NCBI RefSeq assembly: GCF_015547515.1
Contig: NZ_JADMVE010000005.1
Coordinates: forward strand, 186,001-250,000
Origin: Eubacterium sp. 1001713B170207_170306_E7
GTDB taxonomy: Bacteria > Bacillota > Clostridia > Eubacteriales > Eubacteriaceae
Direction of reading: 5' to 3'
DNA length: 64,000 bases
Shown: positions 1-10,979 of the stretch, in pieces
Position numbering within the stretch: position 1 is the stretch's first letter
How the letters are laid out: every line of letters starts with the position of its first letter
The notes under the pieces: generated by a model
The model's database searches: none
What the model saw: only the letters and a program-made list of their open reading frames with translations
Told to the model about the DNA's origin: nothing
Position numbers and translations under genes: made by a program

Positions 1-113
1 ATCTCTCTATCCCGTTACTTTCTTTATAATAAATCCTCTTCTCATAAAACAACTCAAGTGTAACATTAAATTTTCTCAAAAACAAGCGGCATTTGCAGAC
101 GCATCCGGATATT

Positions 114-134
114 AAAAAAGCGGCCGAAGCCGCC
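114..134 (-). terminator. Rho-independent terminator after the PTS IIB gene
   Basis: Read on the minus strand, a 5-bp GC-only stem (GCGGC / GCCGC, 129-133 and 120-124) closes a TTCG tetraloop and is followed by six T residues (114-119). It lies about 35 bases downstream of the PTS IIB stop codon and ends the leftward operon. Bases 1-110 contain no gene I can support. Confidence 0.85.
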
Positions 135-166
135 TGTAAATGAAATACGATTCAAAAAATTGTCTG

Positions 167-451
167 TTATCCTTTCAGAATTTCCAGTAGCTCGCCGGTT
201 GTTTTCTGAAGATTGATGCCGGTTAAAAAGGAACGGCCATTCATGACCGGAATGTCGATGTCGCCATCGAGCTGGCAGGTGCATACAATAATGTCCGGCT
301 TGATCTCAGCCGCTTTCTGGGCGACCTCAGACGCTTTTGCCTGGACCGTTTTCAATTCAATGCCACTTTCCGACGCAATTTTTTCAATTTTTTTGGCAAC
401 TACAGTGGAAGTCGCCACAGCGGCGCCGCAGGCCACTAAAACAGTTTTCAT
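167..451 (-). CDS. PTS system IIB component, galactitol/lactose-IIB fold
   Basis: A 94-residue protein matching the length and fold pattern of small soluble PTS IIB proteins of the galactitol type. It accepts a phosphoryl group from IIA and passes it to a sugar bound by the membrane IIC protein. The N-terminal beta strand runs into a loop with Cys8 (ACGAAVATS), at the position of the phosphorylated cysteine in GatB-like proteins. The start overlaps the upstream epimerase stop by 4 bases, so the two are translationally coupled. A terminator follows at once and no IIC gene is seen, so the sugar cannot be named. The family call is firm and the substrate is unknown. Confidence 0.85.
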   Translation of the reverse strand: MKTVLVACGAAVATSTVVAKKIEKIASESGIELKTVQAKASEVAQKAAEIKPDIIVCTCQLDGDIDIPVMNGRSFLTGINLQKTTGELLEILKG

Positions 452-1107
452 TTCTGTACACCATCCATTATTTCTCTGAAACGGCTGATATTTTCCTTCA
501 TATTGCCGTTAAACAGGCAGGAACCTGACACGATGACATTGGCGCCGGCTTCGACTACGGTGCTTAAGGTTTCAAAGTTCACGCCGCCGTCTATTTCCAG
601 GTCAACGTCACGGTCGCCGATCATGGCGCGGATGCCCTTTAAACGCTCGGTGGTTTCAGGAATATACTTCTGTCCGCCGAAGCCCGGGTACACACCCATG
701 ACCAGAATCATGGAAATATCGTCGATGAAAGGGGCAAGCACGTCGATGGGCGTATCCGGGGAGATTACCAGACTGGCCTGGCTGCCGCATTTTTTAATCA
801 GCTCGATACATTCCCGGGTGTCATCCTCCACCTCAACGTGCACGGTGATGATGTCCGCTCCGGCGTCGGCAAAGCGTTCGATGTATTTCAGCGGTTCACT
901 GATCATCAGGTGGACATCAAAGGGAAGGCCGATGGTTTTCCGGAGGCATTTTACCTGATCTGGCCCGATGGTAATGTTTGGAACAAAATGGCCGTCCATC
1001 ACATCCACGTGAAGCCAGTCCGCGCCGCCGGCCTCAACGGATTTCAAATCACGGTCCAGGTTGGCAAAATCCGCGCTCAGCATTGATGGGGAAATTTTGT
1101 AGTTCAT
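448..1107 (-). CDS. rpe: Ribulose-phosphate 3-epimerase family protein
   Basis: A 219-residue TIM-barrel enzyme of normal family length. Ribulose-phosphate 3-epimerases interconvert D-ribulose 5-phosphate and D-xylulose 5-phosphate in the cytosol. The metal and acid-base residues are visible: His33 and Asp35 in LHVDVMDGHFVPN, His66 in DVHLM, and Asp173 in EIDGG. The glycine-rich phosphate-binding loop GFGGQKY is present near residue 143. Because it is sandwiched between PTS IIA and IIB genes, it could instead act on another ketose phosphate, such as an allulose-6-phosphate-type substrate; the sequence alone does not decide this. It overlaps the IIB gene by 4 bases. Confidence 0.88.
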   Translation of the reverse strand: MNYKISPSMLSADFANLDRDLKSVEAGGADWLHVDVMDGHFVPNITIGPDQVKCLRKTIGLPFDVHLMISEPLKYIERFADAGADIITVHVEVEDDTRECIELIKKCGSQASLVISPDTPIDVLAPFIDDISMILVMGVYPGFGGQKYIPETTERLKGIRAMIGDRDVDLEIDGGVNFETLSTVVEAGANVIVSGSCLFNGNMKENISRFREIMDGVQK

Positions 1108-1158
1108 AATGAGTACCTCTCTCTTATTAGTGATCGTCTTACTTTATCGGCTGAAAAT

Positions 1159-1614
1159 CTAATCCAGCCCGTCGATATCTTTTACTAAATTATATATCCA
1201 CTCGGGGTTTTTTGCACCTGCTATTTTATGTAAAACCATTTCATCTTGTATCATCAGAACAATTTTCTGCAGGGTTTCAATCTGCTTTTCGCCGTCCTTA
1301 ATGGCTAAGAGAAAAAGAATGGAGACCTCAATGTTCTCCTCAGGCGCGCCCATGCCGTGAAAAACCACGGGATTTTTTAAGGTGAGAAGCGACACTGCCT
1401 CCTCCAGCACATTGTCGGGCTCGGCGTGGGGAATGGCGACACCGATGGGCGTTGGCAGCCCTGTCGGAAAGATTTTTTCACGCTCGCAGGCCGCCGTGAT
1501 GTAGGCCTCATCAATCTTATGGTCCCTTAAAAGGGGAGAGGCGGCGGCCTCTATCGCTTGAAAGCAGTCCGCCGCCTCTACATTTACCTGAATGTATTTC
1601 TGATCAATCAGCAT
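1159..1614 (-). CDS. PTS system IIA component, fructose/mannitol type (EIIA-2 domain)
   Basis: A 151-residue single-domain PTS IIA protein. It would take phosphate from HPr and hand it to the IIB protein encoded two genes downstream. The active-site histidine is His63 in GVAIPHAEP, the usual PTS EIIA type-2 signature. The gene starts only three bases after the gyrA stop, so it is probably co-transcribed with gyrA. A 51-base gap separates it from the epimerase gene. Physical linkage of PTS genes to gyrA is unusual, and a regulatory role of the IIN type is an alternative to sugar transport, although the IIB partner argues for transport. Confidence 0.88.
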   Translation of the reverse strand: MLIDQKYIQVNVEAADCFQAIEAAASPLLRDHKIDEAYITAACEREKIFPTGLPTPIGVAIPHAEPDNVLEEAVSLLTLKNPVVFHGMGAPEENIEVSILFLLAIKDGEKQIETLQKIVLMIQDEMVLHKIAGAKNPEWIYNLVKDIDGLD

Positions 1615-1617
1615 TTT

Positions 1618-4122
1618 TTATTTTTCGTCCAGAATGGAAACCTGGCCGTCCTCGTTTTCCTCTTCCGGGTCCTCTTTATAAACCTTGGATATGGTCGCGA
1701 TCTGTTCGCCGGCCTGAAGCTTCATCAGGCGGACGCCCTGGGTGTTACGGCCAACCATGGAGATGTCGTTGCCTTCCAGCTTAATAACCACGCCCTGGTT
1801 GTTGATCATCATGATCTCGCCGTCCCGGCTGATGACACAGAAGCCGACCAGCTCGCCGGTTTTCTTGGTGACCTTATAGGTCTGGACGCCCTTGCCGCCG
1901 CGTTTCTGCGAGCGGTACTGGTCGCCGGAGGTCAGCTTGCCGTAGCCGTTGTCGGATACGCAGAGCACAAACAGGTCATCCGATACAATGTCCATGCCCA
2001 CAACCACGTCGTCGTCACGCAGCTCGATGCCGCGCACCCCGATGGAGGTACGTTTTAGCGGGCGCACTTCCTTGGAAGTAAACCGGATGGCGTAGCCCTT
2101 CTGAGTCCCCATGACAATATCCTCGTTCTCTTCCACCAGGCGGACATTGATGAGCTCATCGCCTTCACGCAGGTTAATGCCGATGATGCCGTTCTTTCTG
2201 GAGGAATCGTACTCGGTGAGATCAGTCTTTTTAATGATCCCCTGCTTGGTCGCCATGATCAGGCATTTGTCCGCTGTAAATTCCTTGACCGGAATCATGG
2301 TCGTGATCTTTTCATCCGGATCCAGCTGAAGAATGTTGACGATGGCCGTCCCTCTTGCGGTACGGCCGCCCTCCGGCACCTCAAAGGCCTTCAGGCGGTA
2401 CACCTTGCCCTTATTGCTGAAGAACAGCAGGAAGTGGTGGGTGGTGGTGGTGAAGAGGTGCTCCACAAAGTCATTTTCACGGGTGGACAGGGCTGTGATC
2501 CCCTTGCCGCCGCGCTTCTGTGAGCGGTAGGTATCTGCTGAAATCCGTTTGACATAGCCGATGTGGGTCATGGTGATCACCACTTCCTCTTCCTCGATGA
2601 GGTCCTCCACGTCAAAGTCTTCCACGTCGATGTCAAAGGAGGTTCTTCGTTCATCGCCGTATTTTTCCTTGATCTCTGTCAGCTCTTCCTTGATGATGTT
2701 GAGCACCAGCTGCTCATCCGCCAGAATCGCCTTGTACTCAGCGATCATTTTCTGCAGCTCAGCATATTCTTCCTCGATCTTTTCGCGTTCCAGACCGGTC
2801 AGGCGCTGGAGACGCATGTCCAGAATGGCCTGTGCCTGGATCTCGGTCAGGGCAAAGCGTTCCATCAGCTGGATTTTAGCTTCCTTGCCATCCTTGGCCG
2901 CGCGGATCAGCGCGATGACTTCGTCGATGTTGTCAAGGGCGATGCGCAGACCTTCCAGAATATGGGCCCGGGCTTCTGCCTTCTTAAGATCAAAGATGGT
3001 TCTTCTGGTGATGATTTCCTTCTGGTGCTCGATGTAGTAGTGCAGCACCTGTTTCAGGTTCAGAACCTTTGGTTCAAGCTTTTTCTTATCGTACTCATTG
3101 CCCACCAGCGCCAGCATGATAACCCCAAAGGTATCCTGGAGCTGTGTGTGTTTGTACAGCTGGTTCAGGATAATGGTCTCATTGGCGTCGCGCTTGAGCT
3201 CGATGACGATGCGAATCCCTTTTTTAAGGTCGGTTTCGTCGCGCAGGTCCGCAATGCCTTCCACGCGCTTTTCCTTGACCAGTTCGGCGATTTTTTCCAC
3301 CAGCTTGGCTTTGTTGACCATGTAAGGGATCTCGGTGACAACGATCTGTTTACGGCCTTTTTTAGTGGTTTCCATCTCAACCTTTGAACGCACCTTGATG
3401 CGGCCGCGTCCGGTACGGTAGGCTTCCTTGACGCCGGCTTTTCCGAGCAGAGTCCCCCCTGTCGGGAAGTCCGGTCCCTTGATATAGGTCATCAGCTCGT
3501 CGATGGAAATTTCCGGGTTGTCGATGTAGGCCACGGTGCCGTCAATGACCTCGCCCAGATTATGTGGCGGAATATTCGTCGCCATCCCGACCGCGATCCC
3601 GGCAGAGCCGTTGACCAGCAGGTGGGGGACACGGGCCGGAAGGACTTCCGGTTCCATTTCGGATTCATCAAAGTTCGGGATAAAGTCAACCGTGTCCTTG
3701 TTGATGTCGCGCAGCATTTCCAGCGCGATTTTGGACATCTTGGCTTCTGTGTAACGCATGGCGGCAGCGCCGTCGCCGTCGATGGAGCCAAAGTTTCCCT
3801 GCCCGAAGATGGTCATGTAGCGGGTTGAGAAATCCTGGGCCATACGCACCATGGCGTCATAAACCGCGGTATCCCCGTGCGGGTGATATTTCCCCAGAAC
3901 TTCCCCGACAATACGGGCCGATTTACGGGTCGGCTTGTCCGGCGTCATGCCAAGCTCGCTCATGGCGTAAAGGATACGTCTGTGGACAGGCTTTAAGCCG
4001 TCACGCACATCGGGAAGCGCACGCCCGATGATAACGCTCATGGCATAATCCACATAGCACTCCTTCATCTCTTCTTCAATATTTACTTCTTTTATTCGGT
4101 CATATTCGATAATTTCATCCAT
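1618..4122 (-). CDS. gyrA: DNA gyrase subunit A
   Basis: An 834-residue type IIA topoisomerase breakage-reunion subunit that, with GyrB, introduces negative supercoils using ATP. The winged-helix active site holds Tyr124 in [11 protein letters not shown]. The quinolone-resistance region reads [13 protein letters not shown], with the usual acidic residue kept (Asp89) and Thr at the E. coli Ser83 position, so no obvious resistance change. The C-terminal beta-pinwheel contains two QKRGGKG motifs related to the GyrA box, near residues 535 and 745. The tail is acidic, as usual. It lies 50 bases downstream of gyrB and reads away from oriC. Confidence 0.98.
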   Translation of the reverse strand: MDEIIEYDRIKEVNIEEEMKECYVDYAMSVIIGRALPDVRDGLKPVHRRILYAMSELGMTPDKPTRKSARIVGEVLGKYHPHGDTAVYDAMVRMAQDFSTRYMTIFGQGNFGSIDGDGAAAMRYTEAKMSKIALEMLRDINKDTVDFIPNFDESEMEPEVLPARVPHLLVNGSAGIAVGMATNIPPHNLGEVIDGTVAYIDNPEISIDELMTYIKGPDFPTGGTLLGKAGVKEAYRTGRGRIKVRSKVEMETTKKGRKQIVVTEIPYMVNKAKLVEKIAELVKEKRVEGIADLRDETDLKKGIRIVIELKRDANETIILNQLYKHTQLQDTFGVIMLALVGNEYDKKKLEPKVLNLKQVLHYYIEHQKEIITRRTIFDLKKAEARAHILEGLRIALDNIDEVIALIRAAKDGKEAKIQLMERFALTEIQAQAILDMRLQRLTGLEREKIEEEYAELQKMIAEYKAILADEQLVLNIIKEELTEIKEKYGDERRTSFDIDVEDFDVEDLIEEEEVVITMTHIGYVKRISADTYRSQKRGGKGITALSTRENDFVEHLFTTTTHHFLLFFSNKGKVYRLKAFEVPEGGRTARGTAIVNILQLDPDEKITTMIPVKEFTADKCLIMATKQGIIKKTDLTEYDSSRKNGIIGINLREGDELINVRLVEENEDIVMGTQKGYAIRFTSKEVRPLKRTSIGVRGIELRDDDVVVGMDIVSDDLFVLCVSDNGYGKLTSGDQYRSQKRGGKGVQTYKVTKKTGELVGFCVISRDGEIMMINNQGVVIKLEGNDISMVGRNTQGVRLMKLQAGEQIATISKVYKEDPEEENEDGQVSILDEK

Positions 4123-4172
4123 ATTTTAGTTTAACTCCCAATTTTATAATACATCCGCCACAGTGCCCGGCG

Positions 4173-6110
<1,938 letters not shown>

Positions 6111-6119
6111 TTACCAAAG

Positions 6120-7235
6120 CTAACAGTGATCAGCTTCTAATTGTTTTCCATTCTCTATTTTAATCATCTTTGAATGAAGTTCGGTGTAATTTTCAATAAA
6201 ACTGCTGTCCGTACAGGTGATAAACGCCTGGGTCTTTCCCAAAATGGAAAGGATATTGCGCTGGCGTCTGTCATCCAGCTCGGACAAAATATCATCAAGG
6301 AGCACCACAGGGTAATCCCCGGTGCTTTCCCTGTAAATTTCAATCTGAGAAAGCTTCAAAGAAATAGCAGCTGTCCGCTGCTGTCCCTGTGAGCCGTATT
6401 TTTTTGCATCCTTATTGTTTAAGTGAATCAGAATATCGTCCACATGGGGTCCGTAGGTGGTGGACCCGCGGGCAATGTCCTCCTGTCTGGAGGCCCTCAG
6501 CTTTTCTCTGAAAATCCGTTCAAGGTCCGAAAACTCCTGAGGATTTTCAAGAACATTATTCTGATAGAAAAGCACCAGCTCCTCACGGCCGCCGCTGAGC
6601 TCACGGTGAAGCTCACGGGCCTTTATATTCAGCCGTCTGAGGTAATCAATGCGGTAGCGCATGAGTGCCGCGCCGTATTTGACCAGCTGCTCATCCCAGG
6701 AATCCAGGGTAAGGGCCAGGGTACTGTCGTACTTTATTTCCTTGAGCAGGGCATTGCGCTGATTGTGTATCTTGGCGTAATTCTTTAAAACATAGAGATA
6801 GTTGGGCTTAAAGCCGCTGATCTCATTGTTCATAAAACGCCTTCTTTTTTCCGGCCCTTCCTTGACGATCTTCAGGTCGTCGGGCTCAAATAAAATGGTG
6901 GTCAGAACGCCCAGCACTGCGTCGCGCCGGGTTTCCTTCTTACCATTTAAAAGAATGGTCTTTTTTTTATCCTGCATCTTGATGGACAGGGTATGGGAAA
7001 TATCCTCTTTGACAATATCCGCCTGGACAAAAAAACCGGCTTCGTCAAAGTCCACCATATCCATGAGCGTTCCCGTCTTGTGCGAATAGCCCCTGGAGAG
7101 CAGGTGGATGCTCTCGACCAAATTGGTTTTTCCCTGAGCATTCTGGCCGCAGATGACATTGATGCCCGGCGAAAACGCAAAGGTTTCATCCTTGTAATTC
7201 CGGTAATGGACGAGGTGCAGCCTGGTGAGAATCAT
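6120..7235 (-). CDS. recF: DNA replication and repair protein RecF
   Basis: A 371-residue SMC-like ATPase that loads RecA at gapped DNA through RecFOR. The Walker A loop is [12 protein letters not shown] near residue 30. The ABC-signature region is near residues 290-310 and Walker B is [13 protein letters not shown] near residue 330. Length and position between the S4-domain gene and gyrB are the Firmicutes standard. Its start overlaps the stop of the upstream rlbA gene by 4 bases, which suggests translational coupling. Confidence 0.97.
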   Translation of the reverse strand: MILTRLHLVHYRNYKDETFAFSPGINVICGQNAQGKTNLVESIHLLSRGYSHKTGTLMDMVDFDEAGFFVQADIVKEDISHTLSIKMQDKKKTILLNGKKETRRDAVLGVLTTILFEPDDLKIVKEGPEKRRRFMNNEISGFKPNYLYVLKNYAKIHNQRNALLKEIKYDSTLALTLDSWDEQLVKYGAALMRYRIDYLRRLNIKARELHRELSGGREELVLFYQNNVLENPQEFSDLERIFREKLRASRQEDIARGSTTYGPHVDDILIHLNNKDAKKYGSQGQQRTAAISLKLSQIEIYRESTGDYPVVLLDDILSELDDRRQRNILSILGKTQAFITCTDSSFIENYTELHSKMIKIENGKQLEADHC

Positions 7236-7450
7236 TGGGCGGCGGCAACCTCAAAGCTTCCGGCGTCCTCAACCTCAACCACATCTCCGGGACGGAGCTT
7301 TTTTCCGCGCATGGTACAGATTTCTCCGTTCACACGCACCATTTCATCCTGAATCACCATTTTTGCGTCGCTGCCATTACCAACCAGTCCGGCAAACTTA
7401 AGAAGCTGATCCAGCTTTATGAACTCCGTGTTAATTTCGATAATTTCCAT
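7232..7450 (-). CDS. rlbA: S4-domain RNA-binding protein RlbA/YaaA
   Basis: A 72-residue protein made almost entirely of an S4 RNA-binding domain ([20 protein letters not shown], followed by [15 protein letters not shown]). It is the conserved small gene between dnaN and recF in Firmicutes, called YaaA in Bacillus. The exact molecular role is not settled; RNA or ribosome binding is inferred from the domain. It is the first gene after the terminator and promoter that separate it from dnaN, and it overlaps recF by 4 bases. Confidence 0.92.
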   Translation of the reverse strand: MEIIEINTEFIKLDQLLKFAGLVGNGSDAKMVIQDEMVRVNGEICTMRGKKLRPGDVVEVEDAGSFEVAAAQ

Positions 7451-7564
7451 ATTTATTCCTCTTTAAGTTTGTAAGCCTTTTAAAAAATAGTTTTTCTCGC
7501 GTTTTCCCCTTAAAATTGGAAATACGCTTGAAAAACAGCAATAAAAAGTACATACATAAGATAG

Positions 7565-7570
7565 TATACC
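7565..7570 (-). promoter_or_regulatory. Probable extended -10 promoter for rlbA-recF-gyrB-gyrA
   Basis: On the minus strand the sequence TGGTATACT gives an extended -10 element (core TATACT at 7565-7570) directly downstream of the dnaN terminator. No convincing -35 hexamer is visible at 17 bases. The position, about 115 bases before rlbA, suits a promoter for the recF-gyrase operon. Confidence 0.5.
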
Positions 7571-7574
7571 ACAA

Positions 7575-7605
7575 ATAAAAAAGGATTTGTAAACAAATCC
7601 TTTAA
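7575..7605 (-). terminator. Terminator after dnaN
   Basis: A long inverted repeat, AAAGGATTTGT (7582-7592) and ACAAATCCTTT (7595-7605), is followed on the minus strand by a T-rich run. It lies about 50 bases after the dnaN stop and separates dnaN from the rlbA operon. A 62-codon open frame over this region runs through the hairpin and is not considered a gene. Confidence 0.8.
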
Positions 7606-7657
7606 AATCATGATTTTTCTTAATGATAATACAGGTTTTTCTCTGAGACAAAAAAAC

Positions 7658-8773
7658 TCATGCTTCCTCAGCGATTCGGACTGGCAGGATCAGGTAAATA
7701 AATTCATCTGAACCGCCAGCCGGCACGATCACAGCCGGTCCCACAGAGGTGGTCAGCTCAATACTCATCTCATCCCGGTCAATAACCTTCAGCGCGTCGA
7801 TAAAAAATTTGGAGTTAAAGGCGATCTTGATGGGGTCGCCCTGGTTTTCAATGGGAATGACCTCAAAGACATCCCCGATTTCCGCGTTGGAGGTCAGGAT
7901 CAGCTGGTCAATGTTAAAGTCCATTTTGATCAGGTTGTTTTTCCCCTCTCTCGCCAGAAGCGCGGCGCGCTCGCTGCTCTCTAAAAGAAGCTTTCTGGAA
8001 ACCTTGACCTGAGTGGCCTTTTCGGTCGGGATAATGTGCTTGTAATTGATGAACTCGCCCTCGAGCAGGCGGGAGGTAAACTGGGTATTGCCCATTTCAA
8101 AGAAGATCTGTGTTTTTGAGAACTTCACGATGACATTTTCATTGTAGCCGGATAGCAGCTTGTTGAGCTCGTTCATGCTCTTTCCGGGAATAATCACAGA
8201 AATGCTGCCGTCGATGGGCTCCTTGAGCTTACCCCTTTTTAAAGAAAGGCGGTAGCCGTCCAGCGCGATCAGGCTGATGGCATCATTTTCGATTTCCATT
8301 TTAAGACCGGTGAGCACAGGAATGTTTTCGCTGACAGCCACCGAGAAGATGGTGCCGCGGATCATTTCCTTTAAAACCCCCGCCTCAATGACAAAGCTGT
8401 GCTCCTCAATGACTTCCGGAAATTCCGGGAACTCATCGGTGGGGAAGCCTTTAATGGTAAAGTTTGACAGAAGGCACTCAATTTTCACCTGGTTTGAGTC
8501 GTCTTTTTGGAAAAAAACCTCTTCTCCCGATAATTTACGGATCACTTCGGTGATCAAATTGGATGATAAAATAATCTCACCATCCATGTCCACGTTGGCT
8601 GGAAGGCTGGTTTGAACGCCGATTTCCAAATCGGTGGAAGTTAAAACCAGTTGATTATTGTATACCTGAAACAAGATTCCCTCAAGCACAGGCAGGGTCG
8701 TTTTGTTGGATACCCCCTTCTGGGCAATGGATAAAGCATTGATAAGCGCGTCGCGTGAGCAGCTGAATTTCAT
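7658..8773 (-). CDS. dnaN: DNA polymerase III beta subunit (sliding clamp)
   Basis: A 371-residue ring-forming clamp with the three repeated domains typical of DnaN. It begins MKFSCSRDALINALSIAQKG, a usual clamp start, and ends in a LILPVRI segment at the C-terminal domain, where clamp-binding peptides dock. The start is supported by the AGAGAGGTG ribosome-binding site just upstream. It follows the oriC unwinding region and is read away from dnaA, as in other Firmicutes. A terminator follows the stop. Confidence 0.98.
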   Translation of the reverse strand: MKFSCSRDALINALSIAQKGVSNKTTLPVLEGILFQVYNNQLVLTSTDLEIGVQTSLPANVDMDGEIILSSNLITEVIRKLSGEEVFFQKDDSNQVKIECLLSNFTIKGFPTDEFPEFPEVIEEHSFVIEAGVLKEMIRGTIFSVAVSENIPVLTGLKMEIENDAISLIALDGYRLSLKRGKLKEPIDGSISVIIPGKSMNELNKLLSGYNENVIVKFSKTQIFFEMGNTQFTSRLLEGEFINYKHIIPTEKATQVKVSRKLLLESSERAALLAREGKNNLIKMDFNIDQLILTSNAEIGDVFEVIPIENQGDPIKIAFNSKFFIDALKVIDRDEMSIELTTSVGPAVIVPAGGSDEFIYLILPVRIAEEA

Positions 8774-8837
8774 AAAGGCACCTCTCTTTTGGGAAGGCTG
8801 CTTCCCTGAATATTAAATAATATATAAGTATTTATTT

Positions 8838-8855
8838 TAGTAATAATAGTAGTAG
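8838..8855 (+). promoter_or_regulatory. DnaA-trio element of the origin unwinding site
   Basis: Six trinucleotides, TAG TAA TAA TAG TAG TAG, run without interruption. They are followed by a GC-richer spacer with two GGGACTG-type repeats (8856-8870) and then a perfect DnaA box (8869-8877). Read 3' to 5' this is GAT-GAT-GAT-AAT-AAT-GAT leading away from the box, the published pattern of DnaA-trios that guide the DnaA filament onto single-stranded DNA. The AT-rich stretch beyond them (8811-8837) would be the melting region. Confidence 0.8.
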
Positions 8856-8995
8856 GGACTGTTGGGACTGTGGATAACTCAGAAAACAGCGGAGGACTGC
8901 GAAAATCCAAAGTTATTCACAGTGGACAAGCTGTGGACAAACAAGGGGGTACTATGTTGAGAAAAATCAGGTTATCCACAGGGTTAAGGATCGTA

Positions 8996-9121
8996 TTTTA
9001 ACTAAAAAATCTTTTAATATCCTTCGGATGATTTTTTAGTTAAAATGCGTTAGCCTCGTTACCGAACACTCGGGAGCTGCCGCTCCCTTTTCGTGTTCGG
9101 CCAAATTTTTTCAAAATTTGG
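8996..9121. repeat. Array of three inverted repeats between dnaA and the DnaA-box cluster
   Basis: Repeat 1 has perfect 16-base arms (8996-9011 and 9030-9045), and its 18-base interior holds a smaller ATCC-ttc-GGAT hairpin (9019-9029). Repeat 2 has CCGAACAC/GTGTTCGG arms (9062-9069, 9093-9100) enclosing GGGAGC/GCTCCC (9072-9077, 9082-9087). Repeat 3 has CCAAATTTT/AAAATTTGG arms (9101-9109, 9113-9121). None is followed by a clear T run on the dnaA strand, so simple termination does not fully explain them. Confidence 0.85.
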
Positions 9122-9129
9122 ACTCGGCG

Positions 9130-10479
9130 TCAGTTTCCTGTAATCTCTTTCTGTATCCGGATGATCAGATTTTTAAAATCTGTGTTGGCTTCCATCTCCT
9201 CGTTGATCTTCTGGCAGGCGTGAATGACTGTGGAGTGGTCGCGTCCGCCGAACTCCTCGCCGATTTTGGGGAGAGAGAGGTCGGTTAAATCGCGGGTCAG
9301 GTACATGGCGACCTGCCGGGGCAGTGAAATGGCCTTGGTTCTTTTTTTGGAGTCAATGTCTTCAATGGTGACGTTGAAATATTTAGCGGTCATTTCCTTA
9401 ATATAGGTACTGTTGATGACGATGTTTTCCTTGGCCTTGAAAATATCCTTCAGGGCATCCTTGGCTGTTTCCAGACAGATGGGCTCGCCGTGGAGCTTTG
9501 AGTAGGCGACCACTGTGGTTAAAGCCCCCTCGAGCTCTCGGATATTGGAATGGATGCTGTCCGCGATGAAGCTGAGCACATCGTTCGGGATCTCTTCCTT
9601 GTAGGATTCGGCTTTTTTACGCAGGATGGCAATTCGCGTTTCAAAGTTCGGGGCAGAGATATCAGTGATAAGCCCCATCTCAAAGCGTGAGCGCAGGCGT
9701 TCCTCGAGCTTTGGAATTTCCTTGGGCGGACGGTCTGAGCTGATGACGATCTGCTTGTTTTCCTCGTGCAGGGCGTTGAAGGTATGGAAAAATTCTTCCT
9801 GTGTTCCGTCTTTGCCGGCCAGAAACTGGATGTCGTCGATGAGCAGGATATCCACGTTGCGGTATTTATTTCTGAAGTCGATGTTGTTCTGGTTCTGGAT
9901 GGCGTCGATGAATTCATTGGTGAATTTTTCGCAGGACACATAGACCACCTTCTTGGTGGGCGCATAGGATAAAATATAATTGCCGATGGCCTGCATCAGA
10001 TGGGTTTTCCCAAGACCGACGCCCCCGTAGATAAACAGAGGATTGTACCGCTCGGACGGCGCCTCGGATACGGCCACGCAGGCCGCATGGGCAAAGCGGT
10101 TGTTTTCACCGATGACAAATTTTTCAAAGGTATACTTGGGATTCATGCTGCCGCCGTTGCTGGCAGGCTTTAAGCCTCCCTCCGGTTTAGGCATGGGAGC
10201 GCTCTGTTCGGCAATATCCGGTACTTCCTTTTCGGATAAAACGATCTGAACCTTGCATTCCTGTTCCATCACCTGGGTCAGGGCGTTGGTGATCAGGGCT
10301 TTGTAGCGGGTTTCAAGCATACCGCGCTCAAAATCATTGTCCGAAATAAGGTAAAAAGTGCCGCTGATTATTTTAAGCGGCTTCGTATTTGTAAACCAGG
10401 TATTGTAACTGAGCTCAGACATCTCTTCCTTAATAAGGCTCAGGGCTTTCTCCCAGATTTTTACAATTGAATCATCCAC
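9130..10479 (-). CDS. dnaA: Chromosomal replication initiator protein DnaA
   Basis: A 449-residue initiator of normal length. Domain I covers roughly residues 1-80, followed by a short linker. The AAA+ domain shows Walker [16 protein letters not shown] near residue 150 and Walker [13 protein letters not shown] near residue 215. The C-terminal DNA-binding domain shows [37 protein letters not shown], the DnaA signature. The start is GTG (10477-10479) with a GGAGGT ribosome-binding site at 10486-10491. A DnaA-box-like sequence overlaps the start codon (10472-10480). DnaA binds the boxes on both sides of its own gene. Confidence 0.98.
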   Translation of the reverse strand: MDDSIVKIWEKALSLIKEEMSELSYNTWFTNTKPLKIISGTFYLISDNDFERGMLETRYKALITNALTQVMEQECKVQIVLSEKEVPDIAEQSAPMPKPEGGLKPASNGGSMNPKYTFEKFVIGENNRFAHAACVAVSEAPSERYNPLFIYGGVGLGKTHLMQAIGNYILSYAPTKKVVYVSCEKFTNEFIDAIQNQNNIDFRNKYRNVDILLIDDIQFLAGKDGTQEEFFHTFNALHEENKQIVISSDRPPKEIPKLEERLRSRFEMGLITDISAPNFETRIAILRKKAESYKEEIPNDVLSFIADSIHSNIRELEGALTTVVAYSKLHGEPICLETAKDALKDIFKAKENIVINSTYIKEMTAKYFNVTIEDIDSKKRTKAISLPRQVAMYLTRDLTDLSLPKIGEEFGGRDHSTVIHACQKINEEMEANTDFKNLIIRIQKEITGN

Positions 10480-10979
10480 AGGTCAACCTCCGATTTGTTT
10501 GTGAGTATTGGGCTATTTTAATTAAGAGTCTATGCACAAAAAATAAACAGGGTTGTGCACAGGTGTTAAATTATTTTAATTGTAAACACAGATGTTAATA
10601 AAAAATAAAGATTTATCCGCAAGAAAAACCGCCTAAACAAGCCGGTTTCAGAGTTTTTATCAAGTTGTGCACAGCTTATCCATAGACTAATAAACAAAAA
10701 ACGAAAGCTGTGGATATTTATTAACAGTATAGTACAGTATAACAAAGTCCTGTGGATAATTCAATAAGCTTAAATCAGATTGTGGATAAAAAAACGGGTT
10801 TTTACCAGATTCGGACAAAAAATACCAGAACAAAAGACCTGAAAAAAACAAAGGAAAACATGGCTTTTTGAGAAAATTTCTTGACAACAGGGAGCCAAAA
10901 TTATATAATCCTAAAGTAAAAGTCTAATATGCTTATGAAAACAAAATGATGATAAATCGGAAAGTCAGGGGGTGTCGTA
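10480..10979. other. oriC, dnaA-rpmH arm: DnaA-box cluster and divergent promoters
   Basis: This 500-base AT-rich gap carries perfect DnaA boxes in minus orientation at 10751-10759 and 10781-10789. One-mismatch boxes are at 10530-10538, 10613-10621, 10676-10684 and 10709-10717. Two TTGTGCACA sequences at 10553-10561 and 10665-10673 resemble TTATNCACA boxes. It separates the divergent dnaA and rpmH operons and forms the second half of a bipartite origin. No supported reading frame lies here; a 66-codon minus-strand frame at 10687-10887 crosses several boxes and is rejected. Confidence 0.88.
10881..10909 (+). promoter_or_regulatory. Consensus sigma-A promoter of rpmH
   Basis: TTGACA (10881-10886) and TATAAT (10904-10909) are both perfect and separated by 17 bases. 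It lies 70 bases before the rpmH start and reads away from the origin. Confidence 0.93.

Larger units (their letters stand above)
8774..9129. other. oriC, dnaA-dnaN arm: DnaA boxes, unwinding region and hairpins
   Basis: This 356-base gene-free stretch holds perfect DnaA boxes at 8869-8877 (minus orientation) and 8972-8980 (TTATCCACA), a TTATTCACA box at 8913-8921, and a one-mismatch box at 8932-8940 (TTGTCCACA on the minus strand). An AT-rich segment (8811-8837) lies next to a DnaA-trio run (8838-8855) on the dnaN side. Three inverted repeats fill 8996-9121. This arrangement is that of a Firmicutes bipartite origin, in which duplex opening takes place between dnaA and dnaN. Confidence 0.9.

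Noticed and set aside
1558-3387. Plus-strand open frames opposite gyrA
   Set aside because: They are shadows of the clearly coding gyrA frame and show no family features.
7463-7651. 62-codon minus-strand frame between rlbA and dnaN
   Set aside because: It runs through the dnaN terminator and the rlbA promoter and has no ribosome-binding site or recognisable motif.
10687-10887. 66-codon minus-strand frame in the dnaA-rpmH gap
   Set aside because: It spans several DnaA boxes and the rpmH -35 in low-complexity AT-rich DNA; no coding signal is seen.
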